Source of the DNA: Roseburia sp. AM59-24XD
GTDB taxonomy: Bacteria > Bacillota > Clostridia > Lachnospirales > Lachnospiraceae
Direction of reading: 5' to 3'
Length of the DNA stretch: 64,000 bases
Assembly: GCF_003478445.1 (NCBI RefSeq)
Contig: NZ_QUET01000023.1
Coordinates: 8,448 to 72,447 of the forward strand
This document shows positions 63,893 through 64,000 of this stretch, piece by piece. The notes under the pieces are model-generated. The model saw only the letters and a list, made by a program, of their open reading frames with translations, ran no database searches and was not told the origin of the DNA. Each line of letters opens with the position of its first letter. Positions within the stretch are counted from its first letter, which is position 1. A program made the position numbers and the translations under genes.

Positions 63893-64000
63893 ATCGAGTA
63901 GGAGGCGGTGACTAACCGCCGTCCTCTCACACCACCGTGCGTACCGTTCGGTACACGGCGGTTTCAATAGTTGACGTGCACAGACTGATAGGCTGTGGCT
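63893..64000 (-). mobile_element. Group II intron, 3' end (domains V and VI), rest beyond the window
   Basis: On the minus strand, domain V (63931-63962) folds as ACCGCCGTG/CACGGTGGT with one wobble, an upper stem TACC/GGTA and the two-base CG bulge. Domain VI follows (GGCGGT-TAGTC-ACCGCC within GGA/TCC), and then CCTACTCGAT, where the A of TAC would be the bulged branch adenosine seven bases from the 3' end. The inferred 3' splice site is at 63893, with exon sequence starting TAACGCAGG. The intron runs towards higher coordinates, where its reverse transcriptase should lie. Confidence 0.88.

Overview
The window is a chromosomal segment of a low-to-mid GC Gram-positive bacterium. The gene content points to a Clostridia of the Lachnospiraceae type (inference): T-box control of pheST, a clpP-clpX-lon cluster, HemZ, bifunctional Rel, CheV, TagF-like polymerases, and a cellobiose phosphorylase resembling that of Clostridium thermocellum. 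CheV suggests a motile cell, and cellobiose phosphorylase suggests a plant-fibre user. I cannot assign genus or species.

Layout. 1-14.4 kb, minus strand: pheT (cut by the left edge), pheS and a Phe-type T-box leader; murF and ddl; engB, lon, clpX, clpP, tig; glmM. 14.5-19.2 kb: a small Xre regulator, a polysaccharide deacetylase, cellobiose phosphorylase and an unknown soluble protein. 19.2-23.7 kb, minus strand: folA-hflX-TPR lipoprotein, a BlaI-type repressor with a visible operator, and an Rrf2 regulator. 24-31.3 kb: two large paralogous secreted Ig-like proteins beside a solitary large serine recombinase. 31.4-40 kb: a membrane protein and PBP1A, divergent from tyrA-pcrA, then a small acidic membrane protein and argH. 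40-44.7 kb: marR plus a heterodimeric ABC exporter. 44.7-49.5 kb: aspS, a PAP2 phosphatase and leuS. 49.6-54.9 kb: rel, metallo-hydrolase, hemZ and an HD-GYP protein. 55-61.1 kb: a C39-like peptidase, a 58-residue protein, two CDP-glycerol glycerophosphotransferases and a fibronectin-III/propeller-like exported protein. 61.2-64 kb: an intracellular-type subtilisin, cheV and aroK; the last 108 bases are the 3' end of a group II intron on the minus strand.

Much of the window concerns envelope building (MurF, Ddl, GlmM, PBP1A, TagF-like enzymes, deacetylase) and protein synthesis and quality control (PheST, LeuS, AspS, Tig, ClpXP, Lon, HflX, EngB, Rel). Accessory interest lies in the secreted paralogue pair with its neighbouring recombinase, a four-copy palindromic intergenic repeat, the BlaI and MarR promoter architectures, and the intron end.

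Sequence quality caveat: about fourteen places show 1-2 base deletions inside genes that are otherwise complete, many of them essential (pheS, murF, ddl, lon, clpP, argH, leuS and others). Many look like homopolymer shortening. I read them as sequencing or assembly errors and annotate each such gene over its full restored span.
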